A stretch of 64,000 bases of DNA from Lewinella sp. LCG006 (GCF_040784935.1 NZ_CP160680.1:4186501-4250500); one strand, 5' to 3'. Shown: positions 25,013 through 34,287, numbered from the stretch's first letter. Notes: a model not told the origin generated them from the letters alone. A program made the numbers and translations.

Positions 25013-25972
25013 TTGATAACAACAAATCTAGCCACAGCAAAGCAAGCATTAATAGCAAATGAAATTATTGCCATTCCTACGGAAACCGTATATGGTCTAG
25101 CTGGTAACGCCTACAGTGAAACGGCGATAAAAAAGATCTTTGAGTTAAAACAACGCCCATTCTACAATCCTCTGATTGTACACGTTAAATCTGCCGCATT
25201 TTTATCACAGGTTGCAACCGACATTCCTGCTGCCGCAGAAAAGATGGCGAAAAACTTTTGGCCAGGTCCATTGACCTTAATTCTTAAAAAGCAGCCTAAT
25301 ATTCCTGACCTGGTCACTGCTGGAAAAGAAACCGTTGCCGTAAGGGTACCCAACCATCCTACGACCTTAAACCTTTTAGCACAACTGGATTTTCCGCTAG
25401 CGGCACCAAGTGCAAATCCTTTTGGTGCGATCAGCCCTACTACCGCCGAACACGTTGATAACTATTTTAAAAATACCTTAAGCGTTGTTTTAGATGGCGG
25501 CAGATGCGAAAAGGGGGTGGAGTCAACGATCATCGGTTTCGAAGATGATCAACCTATATTGTTCCGACACGGAGCCATTTCTGTGGAAGAAATTGAGAAA
25601 GTAATCGGAAAAGTGCGAGTAAGAACAAGTGGGAACGATACGGATGTGAGTGCCCCTGGCATGCTTTCCCGGCATTATTCCCCAGCTACAAATACGCATC
25701 TAACTGACAATGTCGGTGAATATATTAAGATGTTTCAACATCAAAAAATAGGCTTATTACTTTTTAAGGATACCATCACAGATAACAGTATTGCCCATCA
25801 AGAAGTACTTTCTCCTGCGGGGGATTTAGCAGAAGCTGCAAAAGAATTATATGCCGCTTTGCACCGATTGGATAAACTGGACTTGGATGTGATCATCGCC
25901 GAGCGCTTTCCGGATAATGGACTCGGAAAAACCATCAATGATAGACTGCAAAGGGCGGTTGAATCAGAATAA
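25013..25972 (+). CDS. L-threonylcarbamoyladenylate synthase (Sua5/YwlC type)
   Basis: A 319-residue enzyme that makes threonylcarbamoyl-AMP from threonine, bicarbonate and ATP for the t6A modification of tRNA. The N-terminal YrdC domain (about 1-185) shows I-P-T-E-T-V-Y-G-L, K-Q-R-P, N-P-L-I-V-H-V, A-V-R-V-P-N-H, S-A-N-P-F-G and E-S-T-I-I. The C-terminal Sua5 domain (about 200-319) begins after the linker S-A-P-G-M-L-S-R-H-Y-S-P. The start is TTG at 25013: the upstream in-frame codon series runs into a stop and the nearby ATG is out of frame. The HAD gene starts 33 bp downstream and is probably cotranscribed. Confidence 0.93.
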   Translation: MITTNLATAKQALIANEIIAIPTETVYGLAGNAYSETAIKKIFELKQRPFYNPLIVHVKSAAFLSQVATDIPAAAEKMAKNFWPGPLTLILKKQPNIPDLVTAGKETVAVRVPNHPTTLNLLAQLDFPLAAPSANPFGAISPTTAEHVDNYFKNTLSVVLDGGRCEKGVESTIIGFEDDQPILFRHGAISVEEIEKVIGKVRVRTSGNDTDVSAPGMLSRHYSPATNTHLTDNVGEYIKMFQHQKIGLLLFKDTITDNSIAHQEVLSPAGDLAEAAKELYAALHRLDKLDLDVIIAERFPDNGLGKTINDRLQRAVESE

Positions 25973-26005
25973 AACAAGGTATTGCCCAAAGTCTGAGGAG
26001 AACTC

Positions 26006-26653
26006 ATGAAAAAAGTAACCTGTGTATTGTTTGACATGGACGGCGTCATTATCGATTCTGAATTGCTTCATAAGAAAGCTTATTACGAGACTTTCGATGC
26101 TTTAGGGGTAGAGGTGTCAGAGGAGTTGTACAAAACTTTTACGGGGTCTTCGACGATAAATGCTTTTCAGCGATTGGTTGCGCATTTTAATTTAGAGGAA
26201 GATCCCGAAGAATTGGTTTTGCAAAAGCGTAAACGCTATGTTGATTTCTTTGAGAACGATCCAAAGCTGCATTTGGTAAATGGGGTCGAAGCTATTATCA
26301 AGTATTTCTATCATAAGGGGCTCACTTTGGTGCTGGCTTCTTCTTCTGCGATGGAGAATATAGACCGGGTGTTTAACCGATTTGATCTGCATCAATATTT
26401 TACGGCCAAGATCAGTGGCGCAGATTTAAAGGCATCCAAGCCGCATCCGGAAATCTTTGAAAAAGCGGCCATGCTAGGACGCACTCCTAAAGAAAACTGC
26501 ATCGTTATCGAAGATTCGGACAACGGAATACAAGCTGCTAAAACTGCCGGCATTTTTGTTTTTGGTTACAGGAACCCAATGGCTGCAGATCAAACGCTAG
26601 AAAATGCAGATGTGGTCATTACTGACTTTAGTGAACTGAAGAAGTATGTTTGA
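26006..26653 (+). CDS. HAD-superfamily hydrolase, beta-phosphoglucomutase-like
   Basis: A 215-residue phosphatase or mutase of the HAD superfamily, subfamily IA with a helical cap. Motif I is F-D-M-D-G-V-I-I-D-S-E (nucleophile Asp9 and acid/base Asp11), motif II is L-A-S-S-S, motif III is the lysine in K-A-S-K-P-H-P-E-I-F, and motif IV is I-E-D-S-D-N-G. The pattern resembles beta-phosphoglucomutase and sugar-phosphate or 2-deoxyglucose-6-phosphate phosphatases; the substrate cannot be told from sequence. It follows sua5 at 33 bp. Confidence 0.88.
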   Translation: MKKVTCVLFDMDGVIIDSELLHKKAYYETFDALGVEVSEELYKTFTGSSTINAFQRLVAHFNLEEDPEELVLQKRKRYVDFFENDPKLHLVNGVEAIIKYFYHKGLTLVLASSSAMENIDRVFNRFDLHQYFTAKISGADLKASKPHPEIFEKAAMLGRTPKENCIVIEDSDNGIQAAKTAGIFVFGYRNPMAADQTLENADVVITDFSELKKYV

Positions 26654-26717
26654 GGCCCGGGCGCAAAGCGTAGCTTGGTGCGATATAAGTTGGGAACTAA
26701 GGAGAAAGGATGGTAGC

Positions 26718-26782
26718 TGCTCTGCTCCGTAGGATCGGGTTTCAAACCCAATCCTACGGAGCAGAGCAGAGCAGAGCAGAGC
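26718..26782. repeat. long hairpin followed by GCAGA tandem repeats
   Basis: GCTCTGCTCCGTAGGAT (26718-26734) pairs with ATCCTACGGAGCAGAGC (26750-26766) around a short GGGTTT/AAACCC inner stem, giving nearly 24 bp of stem. The right arm runs into about four copies of the pentamer GCAGA/AGAGC (to 26782). It lies between convergent genes, so it may serve as a two-way terminator. Confidence 0.65.
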
Positions 26783-26872
26783 GTGGAAAGCTTGGTGAAG
26801 ATCCCGACTTGCATCAGTAGATGATAAGGCGTTTCCGTCAAATTGCTAAAAGGGAGAACCACGTTTCGGCAT

Positions 26873-26900
26873 GGAGATGTTTCAGTGCAACGTCTCTACG
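26873..26900. repeat. dispersed palindrome (AGACGTTGCA family)
   Basis: GGAGATGTTTCAGTGCAACG-TCTCTACG, an imperfect copy with the right arm TGCAACGTCTCT intact. It lies just beyond the 3' end of the cvpA gene. Confidence 0.5.
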
Positions 26901-26942
26901 AGCAACGTTTAAACCTTTACACCATAAAACCCTTAGACTCGT

Positions 26943-27542
26943 TTAATACCTCCTCGGCGTATCCTCCTCATCCTCCTCGAGATCAAAGAATTTATCGTTC
27001 TCCTGGCGTTCTACAGAACTGTCGATTTGATCCATTACATCAAGCGCGTGCTGGTAAAATTCCTGGAAGACGGGCCAGATATGCTTTCCAGCAGTCCAGG
27101 CGTATTCGGGAATGGGTTGGAGCATATTGTAGGTGACGGAGTCCTCCTTGGTGTCGGGGTCGATCAAGCGGGAATTATCGGCAAAAGAGACGAGGACGCT
27201 ATAGAGGAAGATGAAGAAAAACATGGAGACACCTCCTCCCATCATTTGGTTGATAAAGTTGATGTTGACAGCTTCCAACATGTTTTCCAGGCCATTGGCC
27301 AACATCCGGAACAAGACCAAGGTGAGGATGAGGGTAAGCAGAAAGGCCGCTGGCAACATGATTGATCCCGGGCCATCAAACCATTCTTGCAGCATGGATG
27401 AAACCGTGGGGCTGAACTTGAAAGCAGCCATGGCCCCAAAAAGAATAGAGATGGTGGTAAGCACCGTCTTGATGATCCCCCGCGAATAACCTACCCAGAA
27501 ACCGTACAGCGCGATAATCGCACAAATAACGTCAATGATCAT
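26943..27542 (-). CDS. CvpA-family membrane protein
   Basis: A 199-residue inner-membrane protein of the CvpA family (colicin V production protein; also linked to envelope stress resistance). It has four hydrophobic segments (about 3-20, 27-47, 62-84 and 102-125), starts with D-V-I-C-A-I-I-A-L-Y-G-F-W-V-G-Y-S-R-G, which carries the family's G-x-x-x-G pattern, and ends in a highly acidic cytoplasmic tail. Monocistronic. Confidence 0.85.
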   Translation of the reverse strand: MIIDVICAIIALYGFWVGYSRGIIKTVLTTISILFGAMAAFKFSPTVSSMLQEWFDGPGSIMLPAAFLLTLILTLVLFRMLANGLENMLEAVNINFINQMMGGGVSMFFFIFLYSVLVSFADNSRLIDPDTKEDSVTYNMLQPIPEYAWTAGKHIWPVFQEFYQHALDVMDQIDSSVERQENDKFFDLEEDEEDTPRRY

Positions 27543-27727
27543 TGGTGATCTGTTGTTTGTTCTTAGACTATTTTAACAACCTTACGACGCTGATGACGGT
27601 TCAAAGATGCAAATATTTAGGTAAGGGATTAAATTCTTTAGACGAAAGCCTTGAATTCAGCGTTGAATCTTTTGCCAAAGGACTGAGCTAGTACCCCTAA
27701 TCTAGAGAATAGTTACATTTTGTTCCT

Positions 27728-27735
27728 TACCTTTG
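27728..27735 (+). promoter_or_regulatory. TAnnTTTG -7 promoter box
   Basis: TACCTTTG, 45 bp upstream of the ATG at 27780, matches the Bacteroidota -7 consensus. The -33 region is not clear. Confidence 0.35.
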
Positions 27736-27779
27736 TTTTTATGCTGTTCACGATTTTCAAATTATAAACATTCCCAAAA

Positions 27780-28250
27780 ATGATGAGATCTCTTATAACC
27801 ACTGTATGTCTCTTCGCCTTGCCACTGCTAGCATCAGCGCAATCTGGATCGCTAGATAAAATTTTTGTGCTGGGTTCGGAAGAACAACGCTACGAACAAC
27901 TAACTTCGACCTATAGCCAGTCTTTGCTTGAGGCTTGTGCGGGTGATATCACCAAAGCTTTTGAAGGTTGGCTGGATATGCAACAAGCCATGGACAATTA
28001 CGCTAATAGCCAGAATTTTGACCTTAATGGTGTCCGTCTGTGGTTGCACGTTTTTTGGGCAGAGAATGGGCAAATTGACCAGATAGGATTCCTACTACGC
28101 CCTGATTCTCGCTTGGTATCGGAAGACGAAATCAAGGTACTCCTTGCCGGCTTCATTGAGCAATACCGCTTGCCAGTGCAAAGCAGCCAGAAGTTTAACC
28201 ATTACACGGGTGCTGCTTTTCCTACCTTGTCACAACGTAGAGGTAACTAA
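27780..28250 (+). CDS. hypothetical secreted protein
   Basis: A 156-residue exported protein with a clean signal peptide (cleavage after L-L-A-S-A-Q, about 21). The mature part is a small alpha/beta protein (L-D-K-I-F-V-L-G-S-E near the start, R-L-W-L-H-V-F-W-A-E in the middle, then I-G-F-L-L-R-P-D-S-R) reminiscent of TonB C-terminal-like small folds, but no family is assigned. It is followed by a textbook terminator. Confidence 0.65.
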   Translation: MMRSLITTVCLFALPLLASAQSGSLDKIFVLGSEEQRYEQLTSTYSQSLLEACAGDITKAFEGWLDMQQAMDNYANSQNFDLNGVRLWLHVFWAENGQIDQIGFLLRPDSRLVSEDEIKVLLAGFIEQYRLPVQSSQKFNHYTGAAFPTLSQRRGN

Positions 28251-28277
28251 TACAATCACTAGAATTAGGTAAGAAAA

Positions 28278-28325
28278 TGATCCCGATTATGGCCAAAAGC
28301 GCTGTAATCGGGATTATTTTTTATT
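28278..28325 (+). terminator. intrinsic terminator
   Basis: ATCCCGATTA pairs with TAATCGGGAT across a 14-base loop and is followed by ATTTTTTATTTTTT, 30 bp after the stop of the secreted-protein gene. Confidence 0.85.
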
Positions 28326-28424
28326 TTTTGACATCTTTTTATACTTTCTGAGGTTTTGTAATTTCAATCTTTAATAGCTGATACTCTGATAATCAACCTG
28401 GTTAGAGAAAGTAAAATCTTACGT

Positions 28425-30020
28425 ATGAAAAAGTGCTACAGTCGTATTGTCCCTACTTCGCTGCTACTCACCTTATTGGTATTGTTTTCTTGTACGACAG
28501 GCGGACAAGTTGCAGAAAACCAAGCTGCTACGCTCGAACTTGAAGAAATTACCATCGCCGATATCCAGGCGGCTTATGCTGCGGGGACTTATAGCGTTCA
28601 AGAACTTACCCAGGCTTACCTCGACCGGATTGCTGCCATTGATGACGCAGGGCCGATGTTGAACTCGGTGATTGTGGTTAATCCAGATGCCCTGTCGATT
28701 GCTGCTGAACTGGATGCAGAACTAGCCGCCGGGAAATCCCGAGGGCCAATGCACGGAATTCCTGTGATCCTGAAAGACAATATTGATACCCACGACAAAA
28801 TGCCAACCACGGCGGGCTCCAGGGCTTTGGCCAATTCTTACCCCTTACAAGACAGTTACCTGGCCAAACAATTACGTCAGGCTGGCGCCATCATTATAGG
28901 AAAGGCCAACCTGAGTGAATGGGCTAATTTTCGCGGTGAAATGTCTTCCAGTGGTTGGAGTGGTGTTGGTGGGCAAACCAAAAATCCCTACGTGCTTACG
29001 CGCAATCCTTGTGGATCATCTTCAGGCTCAGGCGCTTCGGTGTCGGCTAACCTGGCAGTTTTGGCAGTAGGTACGGAGACCAATGGTTCTATTGTTTGTC
29101 CTTCTCATGCGAATGGCGTAGTGGGCATCAAACCTACCGTTGGGCTGATCAGCCGTAGTGGTGTCATTCCTATTTCTTTCACCCAGGATACGCCTGGCCC
29201 AATGGCCCGGACAGTACGTGATGCAGCTATCGGACTGGGGGCCATGGTCGGTATTGACCCCGCCGACAGCAAGACGCTTGCCAGCGAAAACAAAACCTAC
29301 AAGGATTATACCCAGTTTCTCAATGCTGATGGACTAAAAGGGAAGCGCATCGGTATTTATACCCAGCCGTTAGGGGCCAATTTTAAAGTAGATACGCTTT
29401 TTGCACAAGCCGTAGCATTCATCAAATCGCAAGGTGCAGAAACAGTAGAAATCGAAGAGATCGCTCCACGACAGGCAGGTGGATTGTCATTTGAGATCAT
29501 GCTCTTTGAGTACAAAGATGGTCTCAATAAATATTTTGCCAGCTTGGGCCCCGATGCACCCATAAAAACGGTGGAAGAACTTATTGCTTTCAACAAGCAA
29601 GATGAAGTTGAGTTGGAGTATTACAACCAACAATACCTGGAAATGGCACAGGCAAAAGAAGACCTCACTTCCACGGCTTATCAGGAAGCACTAGCCGAAA
29701 TGCTTCGCCTAAGTCAGCAGGAAGGTCTTGATAAAGTGATGGAGGAAAACAAGCTGGATGCCATCATCGCTCCCACGGGCAGCCCTGCCTGGACGACGGA
29801 CTGGATCAATGGCGATCACTTTCAGTTGGGGAGCTCTTCTCCGGCAGCCCGCGCAGGATACCCCAATATCACCGTACCCATGGGCTTTGTGGGAGAACTC
29901 CCCGTAGGCATGTCCATCTTCGGGCAAGCCTGGACAGAGCCACTGCTATTGGAAATTGCCTACGCCTTCGAGCAAGGAACCAAGCATCGGAGGGCACCCA
30001 AGTTTTTGGAAAAAGATTAA
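28425..30020 (+). CDS. amidase-signature-family lipoprotein
   Basis: A 531-residue serine amidohydrolase. The N-terminus is a lipoprotein signal (L-V-L-F-S-C, cysteine 23), so the enzyme is tethered to an envelope membrane. The Ser-cisSer-Lys triad is complete: K117 in I-L-K-D-N-I, S198 in the G-S-S-S-G-S-G loop and nucleophile S222 in [10 protein letters not shown]. Amidase-signature enzymes hydrolyse diverse amides; an exported form would act on peptide or other extracellular amides, but the substrate cannot be predicted. Start chosen at the only ATG that gives the lipoprotein signal. The SPFH gene follows 75 bp later. Confidence 0.9.
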   Translation: MKKCYSRIVPTSLLLTLLVLFSCTTGGQVAENQAATLELEEITIADIQAAYAAGTYSVQELTQAYLDRIAAIDDAGPMLNSVIVVNPDALSIAAELDAELAAGKSRGPMHGIPVILKDNIDTHDKMPTTAGSRALANSYPLQDSYLAKQLRQAGAIIIGKANLSEWANFRGEMSSSGWSGVGGQTKNPYVLTRNPCGSSSGSGASVSANLAVLAVGTETNGSIVCPSHANGVVGIKPTVGLISRSGVIPISFTQDTPGPMARTVRDAAIGLGAMVGIDPADSKTLASENKTYKDYTQFLNADGLKGKRIGIYTQPLGANFKVDTLFAQAVAFIKSQGAETVEIEEIAPRQAGGLSFEIMLFEYKDGLNKYFASLGPDAPIKTVEELIAFNKQDEVELEYYNQQYLEMAQAKEDLTSTAYQEALAEMLRLSQQEGLDKVMEENKLDAIIAPTGSPAWTTDWINGDHFQLGSSSPAARAGYPNITVPMGFVGELPVGMSIFGQAWTEPLLLEIAYAFEQGTKHRRAPKFLEKD

Positions 30021-30095
30021 GTGGTAATCGGCGAACAAATTAGTATAGCTGATCCTTTTGGTAGTAAAGCTATTATATACTAAAAATAAGCGCCG

Positions 30096-30995
30096 ATGAA
30101 AACAATCAAAATTTTTTCTCTAACACTTTTAATCGTTGGGTTTTTATCAAGTTGTGTGGTAATCCGCCCAGGAGAAGTAGGCGTACGCCAGCGTTTGGGG
30201 CGGATCAACGACCAGTCGTTGAATGAAGGGCCTCGTTCTTACAACCCCTTCACCAGTACCATCATAACCTTACCTACCCGCACGGTTAACCTGGAAATCA
30301 GATCCAATCTCCCTTCCAAGGAAGGGCTGACGATCAGTTCTGAAATTTCTATTCTCTACCGAATTATCCCCAAGGAGGCTCCTAGTATCTTACGGGAAAT
30401 TGGTCGTAGTTATGAGCAAGAGATCATCCTTCCTGTTTTTCGTTCTGCTTCTGCTGATGTGACTGCCCGATTCCTGGCCAAGGATATGCACTCGGGAGAG
30501 CGTTCCATCATTGAGAATCAGATCAGGGAACGGATGTCTGAAATACTTCAGGCCAAAGGAATTATTGTAGAAAATGTGTTGCTCAAGAGCATCCAGTTGC
30601 CTCAGGGTTTGGCCCGTTCAATTGAAGAAAAACTCCAGGCAGAGCAGGATGCTCAACGTATGGAATTTGTGAAACAGCAAGAGCAGGCCGATGCCGAACG
30701 GCGCACCATCAAAGCGGAAGGTGACCGTAACGCAGCTATCATTCAGGCCGATGCCGAGCGACAGCAAATGGAAATTCGGGCTGCTGGCCAAGCCAATGCC
30801 ATCCTTCTGGAAGCCAATGCACAGGCAGAGGCCAACCAAAAACTAGCGGAAGCATTGGAACCACAGATTTTGCAATACCGTGCCATCGAAGCCTTCTACC
30901 GAATGTCTACCAGTGATAATACCAAGGTCATTATCACCAGCAGTGAATCTCCTTTCCTGGGTATTCCTGCAGAGCTGGTCAATAAAAATAATTAG
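30096..30995 (+). CDS. SPFH/Band 7 (prohibitin-like) lipoprotein
   Basis: A 299-residue membrane-scaffold protein. The lipobox is F-L-S-S-C (Cys20), so it is a lipoprotein rather than the usual transmembrane-anchored form. The Band 7 domain (about 22-190) starts V-I-R-P-G-E-V-G-V-R-Q-R-L-G and includes the K-S-I-Q-L-P-Q-G-L-A-R-S-I-E-E-K-L-Q-A-E turn, after which a long alanine/glutamate/glutamine-rich coiled coil (about 185-255) follows. Such proteins form large ring or cage assemblies and often regulate membrane proteases. A terminator lies after the stop. Confidence 0.88.
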   Translation: MKTIKIFSLTLLIVGFLSSCVVIRPGEVGVRQRLGRINDQSLNEGPRSYNPFTSTIITLPTRTVNLEIRSNLPSKEGLTISSEISILYRIIPKEAPSILREIGRSYEQEIILPVFRSASADVTARFLAKDMHSGERSIIENQIRERMSEILQAKGIIVENVLLKSIQLPQGLARSIEEKLQAEQDAQRMEFVKQQEQADAERRTIKAEGDRNAAIIQADAERQQMEIRAAGQANAILLEANAQAEANQKLAEALEPQILQYRAIEAFYRMSTSDNTKVIITSSESPFLGIPAELVNKNN

Positions 30996-31019
30996 TGAGT
31001 GAAATTATGTTCTCGAGTT

Positions 31020-31050
31020 CCCGGAGGCTGTTGCAGCTTCCGGGTTTTTG
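31020..31050 (+). terminator. intrinsic terminator
   Basis: CCCGGAGGCTG pairs with CAGCTTCCGGG around TTG, followed by TTTTTGTTTT, 25 bp after the SPFH gene. Confidence 0.88.
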
Positions 31051-31215
31051 TTTTAGAAAACCATTAAAATTACCTCGTTTGTCCCCTGTTGGACACTACA
31101 GGTTTTGCGACTCATCTATTCAAAACCTAGTCGTGTTTCTTTGACACACTACCGAACAAGTCCAACTATCGAGCTTGTTACAAGGAGTGGATTTATAAAC
31201 CAAAAAAACAATCTT

Positions 31216-32310
31216 ATGTCAAAGAAAATCTTCGAAAAATACCAATTAGGGAACATTGAACTTGCTAACCGTATCGTCATGGCTCCGATGACCCGAAGCC
31301 GCGCTACGGACAACATCCCTAATGCACTCATGGCAGCTTACTATACACAAAGGGCAGGTGCTGGCCTAATCATTACCGAGGGCACATCGCCTTCTCCCAA
31401 TGGTTTAGGTTATCCACGTATACCAGGAGCATACAGTGCGGCACAAACGGAAGGCTGGCGAGGTGTCACTCAGGCGGTACACGCTGCCGGTGGGAAAATT
31501 TTCTTACAGATCATGCACACTGGCCGGGTATCTCATCCACTGAATATGCCTGCTGGCAGTGAGGTTTTGGCACCTTCAGCCATTGGCTTGACGGATAGTG
31601 AAATGTATACCGACCCGAAAGGGAATCAACCCTTTCCTCAGCCCAAGGAGATGACTGCTGAGGACATAAAAACGGCTATACAGGAGTACGTTACGACCGC
31701 AAAAAATGCGATTGATGCTGGCTTTGACGGTGTAGAGTTACACGCGGCAAATGGCTATTTACTTGAGCAATTTATCAATCCTGGTTCGAATCAGCGTACC
31801 GACAAGTATGGTGGAAGCATTGAAAATCGAATTCGTTTTGTTATTGAAGTAGCGGAACAAGTCGTAGCAGCCATTGGAAAAGACAAGACCGCTATTCGCG
31901 TTTCACCCTATGGTGCCTTCAATGAAATGGGGCTGTATGATGAACTGGACGAGACTTACGCTTTACTTGCCGAAAAACTGAATGACCTGGGCTTGGTGTA
32001 TCTCCATTTAGTTGACCATAGCTCAATGGGCGCACCAGAGGTTCCTGATCGAATCAAGGAGATCCTGCGAACCAAATTTGAGCGAACCTTTATCCTTAGT
32101 GGAGGTTATACTAAAGAGCGTGCCGAGAATGACTTGCAGGCAGGAAAAGGTGACCTGGTGGCGATGGGTCGCCCCTGGATTGCTAACCCTGACTTGGTGG
32201 AGCGCTTCCAGGAAGAGGCTCCACTCGCAGAGCCTGACTATGATTCCTTCTATACGCCCGGAGCCAAAGGTTATACCGATTACCCGGCCTTGGAGAACGC
32301 AATGAAATAA
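31216..32310 (+). CDS. Old Yellow Enzyme family alkene reductase (NemA-like)
   Basis: A 364-residue FMN-dependent TIM-barrel oxidoreductase that reduces activated C=C bonds or nitro groups with NAD(P)H. Features seen: the K-I-F-E-K-Y-Q-L-G opening, R-I-V-M-A-P-M-T-R-S-R-A (FMN loop), Q-I-M-H-T-G-R-V-S-H-P, the substrate-binding H-A-A-N pair in V-E-L-H-A-A-N-G-Y-L-L, the D-K-Y-G-G-S-I-E-N-R segment and the phosphate-binding G-G-Y and M-G-R-P-W-I-A-N-P-D-L at the end. The start at 31216 was chosen because homologues begin at this point; the 37 extra residues upstream look like noncoding DNA. The gene has its own terminator. Confidence 0.93.
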   Translation: MSKKIFEKYQLGNIELANRIVMAPMTRSRATDNIPNALMAAYYTQRAGAGLIITEGTSPSPNGLGYPRIPGAYSAAQTEGWRGVTQAVHAAGGKIFLQIMHTGRVSHPLNMPAGSEVLAPSAIGLTDSEMYTDPKGNQPFPQPKEMTAEDIKTAIQEYVTTAKNAIDAGFDGVELHAANGYLLEQFINPGSNQRTDKYGGSIENRIRFVIEVAEQVVAAIGKDKTAIRVSPYGAFNEMGLYDELDETYALLAEKLNDLGLVYLHLVDHSSMGAPEVPDRIKEILRTKFERTFILSGGYTKERAENDLQAGKGDLVAMGRPWIANPDLVERFQEEAPLAEPDYDSFYTPGAKGYTDYPALENAMK

Positions 32311-32332
32311 GTTGTTTATACCGAGTTTTAAT

Positions 32333-32376
32333 AGCATCCCGGGTTTCTTTCCATGAAATTCGGGATGCTTTTTTTG
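32333..32376 (+). terminator. intrinsic terminator
   Basis: AGCATCCCG pairs with CGGGATGCT (with an extra TTTC/GAAA inner stem) and is followed by TTTTTTTT, 23 bp after the alkene reductase stop. Confidence 0.9.
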
Positions 32377-32432
32377 ATCTGGTGGGAAGAAATTCAGTCT
32401 TAAGTAATAACACGGTAATTTGCTTGAGGATA

Positions 32433-32465
32433 GTTGCGCAAGCGAGTAAAATATCCTTACTTTTG
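32433..32465 (+). promoter_or_regulatory. candidate promoter of the serA-like gene
   Basis: TACTTTTG at 32458-32465 fits the Bacteroidota -7 box, with TTGC at 32433, 21 bp upstream, as a possible -33 element. It would give a leader of about 85 bases before the ATG at 32559. Confidence 0.4.
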
Positions 32466-32558
32466 CGCTGCCTTCAGCCAAAAGCAATGATTTGGTTCGC
32501 TATCCTAACCACGTCGCGCACCAAGTAAACAATCTTCAAACCCCTTAATTTAAAGGAC

Positions 32559-33518
32559 ATGATTAAGATTCTCGCCAATGATGGTATTCATCCAGATGGA
32601 AAGACATTGCTGGAAGAAGCCAACTACCAGGTGGACACCGACAAAGTAGCCCAGGAAGACTTGATTGAAGTACTACCTGCTTATGATGCTATCATTATCA
32701 GAAGTGCTACCAAAGTTCGTAAAGACCTCATCGACGCTTGCCCCAATTTGAAAGTGATTGCTCGTGCGGGTGTTGGACTTGACAATATCGATGTTGATTA
32801 CGCACGCGACAAAGGCATTGCGGTATTCAATACTCCCGCTGCTTCTTCTCAGTCAGTTGCTGAACTGGTATTTACCCACATGTTCAACCTGGCACGCTTT
32901 GTGCACCGTTCCAACCGGGAATTGGTTGCAAGTGACGCCAATTTCAAGGCTTTGAAAAAAGCATACTCAGAAGGCACCCAGCTTCGTGGGAAAACCCTGG
33001 GTATTATTGGTTTTGGTCGTATCGGGCAGGAAGTCGCTCGTATCGGCATCGGTATGGGGATGAACGTTTTAGCTTCCGATCCTATGGTGGATGAAGCGGA
33101 TATCGACATCATGCTCTACGCCACCAAGAGTATCCGCTTGACGGTTACTGTTGAAACCGTAAGCTTCGAAGAAGTACTGGCACAGTCTGACTTTATCACT
33201 TTCCACGTGCCTAGCGTAGGCCGTGCATTGGTAGGCAAAGACGAGATCGCTCAAATGAAAACGGGTGCCTTCATTATCAATACTGCCCGTGGTGGTATTG
33301 CTGACGAAGATGCTTTGTTGGAAGCGCTAAAGAGTGGAAAATTAGGCGGTGCTGCATTAGACGTTTTCGTCAATGAGCCAACTCCTAATCCAGAATTGCT
33401 CCAGCATCCCAACGTATCGGTCACTCCTCACATCGGAGCCTCTACCGTAGAAGCTCAAGCCAATATCGGCCGAGAACTGGCGGATATCATCCTTGAGCAT
33501 TTTGGTGCCTTGGATTAA
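32559..33518 (+). CDS. serA: D-2-hydroxyacid dehydrogenase, 3-phosphoglycerate dehydrogenase type
   Basis: A 319-residue NAD-dependent dehydrogenase, most like the short form of phosphoglycerate dehydrogenase that starts serine synthesis. The Rossmann motif G-I-I-G-F-G-R-I-G-Q-E is at about 148-158, the catalytic arginine is in I-I-N-T-A-R-G-G, the glutamate follows in the D-V-F-V-N-E-P segment and the histidine in T-P-H-I-G-A-S-T. It lacks the ACT and intervening domains of the E. coli enzyme (410 residues), so serine feedback control is unlikely. A substrate other than 3-phosphoglycerate is possible. It stands alone, with no serC or serB neighbour. Confidence 0.82.
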   Translation: MIKILANDGIHPDGKTLLEEANYQVDTDKVAQEDLIEVLPAYDAIIIRSATKVRKDLIDACPNLKVIARAGVGLDNIDVDYARDKGIAVFNTPAASSQSVAELVFTHMFNLARFVHRSNRELVASDANFKALKKAYSEGTQLRGKTLGIIGFGRIGQEVARIGIGMGMNVLASDPMVDEADIDIMLYATKSIRLTVTVETVSFEEVLAQSDFITFHVPSVGRALVGKDEIAQMKTGAFIINTARGGIADEDALLEALKSGKLGGAALDVFVNEPTPNPELLQHPNVSVTPHIGASTVEAQANIGRELADIILEHFGALD

Positions 33519-33600
33519 TGTGAGCCTTGCCATTGTGTACTCTGAAAGTGATTATTTGCTAGGCAATTCTCACGGTACTAGGTATTTGGTAGAGGGTAAA

Positions 33601-33734
33601 GGGATTACCTGTGGTGATGACCTGCGGTGATCGTCGCAGGCTCCTCAGAGTTGTCGTTCCTCCTCAGAGTTTTGGATTACCCAAATTTGACGTTACCCTT
33701 AAGTACCATCTTTACGCAAAATCAAGCCATCTAA
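33601..33734. other. gene-free stretch with short repeats
   Basis: Between serA and gbsR. It holds a small dyad (CCTGCG ... CGCAGG near 33620) and a 13-bp direct repeat (CCTCCTCAGAGTT-like, at about 33640 and 33658). No coding signal. Confidence 0.4.
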
Positions 33735-33778
33735 ACCCAAGTAAGGCATTTAAGGAAACTTAAATGCCTTACTTGGGT
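33735..33778. terminator. strong hairpin downstream of gbsR-like gene
   Basis: ACCCAAGTAAGGCATTTAAG and CTTAAATGCCTTACTTGGGT are perfect 20-bp complements around a GAAA tetraloop, 9 bp beyond the stop of the minus-strand regulator. No clear T-run on either strand, but stem strength suggests a transcript end or barrier. Confidence 0.65.
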
Positions 33779-33786
33779 AAATTAAT

Positions 33787-34287
33787 CTACCTGATCATTT
33801 TCATGAAAGTGCCTACAAACCAGTTGGAGTCGGCTTTGGTGAGGGTATCTAGCGTAGAGTCAGCTTTGCTACTGAAGAGTTTAATGTCTTTGATAACTTC
33901 CGCAAAAGCTTCTCCCTGTTTGCTATCATCCGCAACGCCTGACAACTCGTCAAGCACCCTCAGCATTGGTTCGAGCTCTCTTTTCTTACGTTGAGTGATA
34001 ATACACTTTACCACTTCCCACATGTCTTTCTCTGCCACAAAAAACTCTTTCCGTTCACCGGGTTTGAGTTCTTTGAAAACGAGTCCCCAATCAATGAGCG
34101 CCCGAATATTCATATTGGCGTTGCCACGGGAGATTTGCAATTCTTCCATAATCTCATCCGCCGAGAGTGCTTCGGGAGAGATGAGCAATAGTGCGTGGAT
34201 CTGAGCCATGGTACGGTTGATACCCCAACTTGAGCCCAGTGCGCCCCAGGATTGTAAAAACTTTTGCTTGCCTTCGTCTAGCGTCAT
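33787..34287 (-). CDS. GbsR/MarR-family transcriptional regulator
   Basis: A 166-residue winged-helix regulator of the GbsR group (MarR superfamily). The HTH core (about 25-85) reads L-S-A-D-E-I-M-E-E-L-Q-I-S-R-G-N-A-N-M-N-I-R-A-L (given in order), as in GbsR proteins that respond to choline or other osmolytes in Bacillus. The C-terminal half is helical and probably mediates dimerisation. The start at 34287 (M-T-L-D-E-G) leaves an 8-8-8 inverted repeat just upstream that may be its own operator. The ligand here is unknown. Next to gcvT on the same strand. Confidence 0.8.
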   Translation of the reverse strand: MTLDEGKQKFLQSWGALGSSWGINRTMAQIHALLLISPEALSADEIMEELQISRGNANMNIRALIDWGLVFKELKPGERKEFFVAEKDMWEVVKCIITQRKKRELEPMLRVLDELSGVADDSKQGEAFAEVIKDIKLFSSKADSTLDTLTKADSNWFVGTFMKMIR

